Origin: Salminus brasiliensis
Taxonomy: Eukaryota > Chordata > Actinopteri > Characiformes > Bryconidae
Length of the DNA stretch: 64,000 bases
Assembly: GCF_030463535.1 (NCBI RefSeq)
Contig: NC_132900.1
Span: 27,441,956-27,505,955, forward strand
Direction of reading: 5' to 3'
The translations under genes and the position numbers were made by a program. A model generated the notes under the pieces. The model was not told where the DNA came from. It searched no databases and saw only the letters and a program-made list of their open reading frames with translations. Shown here piece after piece: positions 61,638 to 64,000 of the stretch; position 1 is the stretch's first letter; every line of letters begins with the position of its first letter.

Positions 61638-61998
61638 TTAGTTAGGTCAGGATGTTGGATGATCAACACACCACCTCATTATCCTCTCCAACTCTCCAAC
61701 TCTCGATCCCAAAAGTACTGGATGGAGCCCCAACCCTAGTTCTTCCACTGCTCCACAGCTCAATGCTCGGGGGGCTTCATAACCCCCTCTAGCCCACGCC
61801 AGGTATTAGGCAGCATGGTGCCAGTAGGTTCATGTTTATCTGCTCCAGAGAGTCCTATTCTATTGGCAGTACTTCTTCTCTACAGGGTCTAGACAAGCTG
61901 TGTGTGTGCATTTGCACATCTCTGGCAGCAATGAGGTCAACTTAAAGTATCTGAACATATTCTATAAAAAGGGTGTCCACAAATATTTGGACATTTAA
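61638..61998. mobile_element. MITE family A copy in the TMEM68/TGS1 spacer
   Basis: 'aggatgttggatgatcaaca', 'ctccacagctcaatgctcgg', 'agtcctattctattggcagt' and the terminus 'gtgtccacaaatatttggac' (61973) are family A in inverted orientation. Confidence 0.75.
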
Positions 61999-62086
61999 TG
62001 CACGTGCAACTCTATTGGATGTTATGGATACTATCACGTGGCGAGAAGGAAATGCAGAGCTGGTATAGGTCAGACAGTTCAGCTTT

Positions 62087-62222
62087 CTACACGAATTCCC
62101 CAGTCCACCTTAAAACGGCCCAGCGGTTCCGTTCTGGCTCCTGTTCAGGACATCCGAACCGTCCAGGAGCCAGAATAGAAATGCTGCACCGTTTAAGGTG
62201 GACCGGAAAATTAGAATATAAG
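62087..62222. mobile_element. Palindromic mini-element (family P), copy 2
   Basis: Outer arms 'cagtccaccttaaaacgg' and 'ccgtttaaggtggaccgg' and inner arms 'ttctggctcctg' and 'caggagccagaa' are nested inverted repeats, so the ~135 bp can fold into one long stem. The arms match those of the copy at 22080-22192. Confidence 0.72.
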
Positions 62223-62254
62223 CCCAGCAGTGCTTCCAACCCCCGGCCAAAACA

Positions 62255-62985
62255 CTTCCAGCTCCAGAGCCAGCCCCAGTCCCAGCCCCAGTCCCAGCCC
62301 CAGCTCCAGAGCCAGTCCCAGCTCCAGCTCCAGAGCCAGTCCCAGCTCCAGCTCCAGAGCCAGTCCCAGTCCCTGCTCCAGAGCCAGTCCCAGCTCCAGA
62401 GCCAGTCCCAGCCCCAGCCCCAGCTCCAGAGCCAGTCCCAGCCCCAGCTCCAGAGCCAGTCCCAGTCCCTGCTCCAGAGCCAGTCCCAGCTCCAGAGCCA
62501 GAGCCAGCCCCAGTCCCAGCTCCAGCCCCAGCTCCAGCCCCAGCCCCAGCCCCAGCTCCAGCCCCAGTCCCAGCTCCAGTCCCAGCCCCAGCCCCAGCTC
62601 CAGCTCCAGCCCCAGCTCCAGCCCCAGCTCCAGCTCCAGCCCCAGCCCCAGCTCCAGCTCCAGCCCCAGCCCCAGTCCCAGTCCCAGTCCCAGTCCCAGC
62701 CCCAGCCCCAGCTCCAGCTCCAGCCCCAGTCCCAGTCCCAGTCCCAGTCCCAGTCCCAGCCCCAGCTCCAGCTCCAGCCCCAGCCCCAGCTCCAGCTCCA
62801 GCCCCAGCCCCAGTCCCAGTCCCAGTCCCAGTCCCAGCCCCAGCCCCAGCTCCAGCTCCAGCCCCAGTCCCAGTCCCAGTCCCAGTCCCAGCCCCAGCTC
62901 CAGCCCCAGTCCCAGTCCCAGTCCCAGTCCCAGTCCCAGCCCCAGCTCCAGTCCCAGTCCCAGCTCCAGTCCCAGCTCCCACACA
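62255..62985 (+). repeat. ~730 bp CAGYYC hexanucleotide tract (G-rich on minus strand)
   Basis: The tract consists almost wholly of the 6 bp units CAGCCC, CAGTCC, CAGCTC and a few CAGAGC. Runs such as (CAGTCC)4-5 occur at about 62672-62700, 62731-62757 and 62813-62836. On the minus strand these read GGGACTGGGACTGGGACTGG, the G3N3 spacing of a strong G-quadruplex. All six frames are open for 250-380 codons (Gln/Pro/Ser, Ala/Gly, Trp/Asp), which is an artefact of the period being a multiple of three. It is not a gene. Confidence 0.95.
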
Positions 62986-63617
62986 AACCAAAACACAACA
63001 CAGAAACTAAGAGATTATCCGCTTACTGTTTCCACCGCGCTCGGACTATTATTCCCCCTTCATGGCTGAACTTAGCTACATGGTGCTGCATCAAGAAAAG
63101 CCACACAACCGATTTGGGCTTTACGGTGTTCTCCTTCCTGCTGCCCGGCTTTCTTTACGTATGACACAACATAGGGACGGTTGGAATTTCATAATAAAAG
63201 CCCCTGAGTGGAGAAGGTTACTAGCTACGTTGGAGGATTAATTGCAATCGTTGCCCACAACAAAATAAAAATTACATACATCAATTTGAAATTAATATTG
63301 GGAATTGTTAGCAAACGTGTTAGGTTTTTAACCAATATTAGCGTGTTTTATTTTTGCGGGGACTTTTACCTTGTCGGGTGTTTCCCACCACTGGAGGATC
63401 TCTTTTAGAAACGCGTTTGAAACATGTGAGAGTTAGCTATAGCTATCTGGCTAACCTTTACACACGTTTAGCTGTTCGCTACGGTTTTATTGGTATTTTA
63501 ATAGATATAGGATAATAGATCTAGTATTTTGTGGCTTAGCTTGACGCTGGTGGATGCTGGTATAGCGCTGCTTTAGCTGGAGCCTTTCTGCTCCATCCAC
63601 ATTAGTAACTGTGCGTC

Positions 63618-63727
63618 ATGGTCAATCATGGGAAATGGCAGGCGGTTCTCATAGCTGATATATTTTTTCGACACGGTGTAGAAGACGAGATGACCATACA
63701 CTGCCTTTGCTCCAGAGCTTTTGTCAA
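63618..63727 (+). CDS. TGS1: TGS1 first coding exon (trimethylguanosine synthase)
   Basis: TGS1 methylates the m7G cap of snRNAs, snoRNAs and telomerase RNA to the trimethylguanosine form, in Cajal bodies and cytoplasm. The exon reads MVNHGKWQAVLIADIFFRHG to IHCLCSRAFV, then two bases before the donor gtaagc at 63728. KW..V at the start and CLCSRAFV at the end align with the human N-terminus (EKWSRVAEMFLF to ILCLCSRAFVEDRKLY, as remembered). An in-frame TAA 9 bp upstream (63606-63608) makes this ATG the first possible start. The methyltransferase domain is at the C-terminus and outside the window. Identification rests on 36 residues plus synteny: TGS1 is head-to-head with TMEM68 in other vertebrates. 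Confidence 0.82.
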
Positions 63728-64000
63728 GTAAGCGCCTGAATCCGCCGGTTAGCTGCTGTTTACATGTCTGCAGTCGTGTGTGCATGTGGACACTACTGTC
63801 CCAACTGCTCCAGTCACTGTTTTCAGCCTCTTTTAGATGCAGATAGATGAATAAAACGATCCCGGTGTGTTTGAAGTTGCTGGATTAGATGCTATAATAG
63901 AAATTAATTGGTTAATACATTTTTTAAGGAATCTAGAATAGGGACAATTATCACAGGTATATTTAAATCACTGTAAAATGACTGAAAGAGGATTAAGATG
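63728..64000 (+). other. TGS1: Start of TGS1 intron 1
   Basis: AT-rich sequence after the donor gtaagc; no second exon is seen before the window ends. Confidence 0.7.

Larger units (their letters stand above)
61408..63617. promoter_or_regulatory. Head-to-head TMEM68/TGS1 intergenic and promoter region
   Basis: The first coding exons of TMEM68 (-) and TGS1 (+) are 2.2 kb apart and diverge, as in mammals, so both promoters must lie here. The region from the end of the hexanucleotide tract (about 62990) to 63617 is the likeliest core. A minus-strand GTAAGC at 63026-63021 could be the donor of a non-coding TMEM68 first exon joined to the acceptor at 61478. No TATA box is evident. These assignments are inference. 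Confidence 0.5.

Noticed and set aside
61998..63164. 388-codon Gln/Pro/Ser protein and antisense Trp/Asp, Ala/Gly and Leu/Gly proteins
   Set aside because: The 6 bp repeat keeps all six frames open. There is no homology or start/splice logic, and the tract is in a promoter spacer.
63573..63785. 70-codon minus-strand frame near the right edge
   Set aside because: Antisense shadow over the TGS1 first exon; it has no family resemblance.

Overview
The window is vertebrate nuclear DNA, almost certainly from a teleost fish. Coding exons are few, short and split by GT-AG introns. They encode recognisable orthologues of XKR4, TMEM68 and TGS1, which lie in this order and orientation on human chromosome 8q12. 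The rest is introns, UTR and spacer filled with fish-type repeats: Tc1-like transposons, MITE families with terminal inverted repeats, tRNA-derived SINEs, (CA)n, (CT)n and (TA)n arrays and large minisatellites. The repeat mix suggests an otophysan (characin- or catfish-like) fish, but this is a weak inference.

Layout. 1-24568 is read as the 3' part of XKR4 intron 1; exon 1 lies outside the window. XKR4 exon 2 is 24569-24768 (+). Intron 2 (24769-38649) carries several kilobase-scale simple-sequence tracts. XKR4 exon 3, with the stop, is 38650-39605, followed by a long presumed 3' UTR to a polyadenylation signal at 49034-49039. 49.06-54.05 kb is convergent spacer with two decayed elements. TMEM68 is on the minus strand, with six coding exons between 61407 and 54055 that join in consistent phases into a 331-residue protein. 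Its last intron holds a 1595 bp Tc1/mariner element with an uninterrupted 340-codon transposase. 61.4-63.6 kb is the head-to-head TMEM68/TGS1 spacer, containing a ~730 bp G/C-skewed hexanucleotide tract. The first coding exon of TGS1 is 63618-63727 (+).

The three genes have unrelated known roles: XKR4 is a plasma-membrane phospholipid scramblase activated in apoptosis; TMEM68 is an ER acyltransferase making neutral lipid; TGS1 hypermethylates snRNA, snoRNA and telomerase RNA caps. They are linked here by old synteny, not by a pathway. I found no operon, CRISPR array, virus-derived gene or new protein system. The most unusual content is structural DNA: G-quadruplex-prone and palindromic minisatellites, opposed polypyrimidine/polypurine tracts, a nested transposon with its empty site elsewhere in the window, and an intact Tc1 transposase. 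All calls come from reading the sequence and remembered family knowledge; no database search was run.
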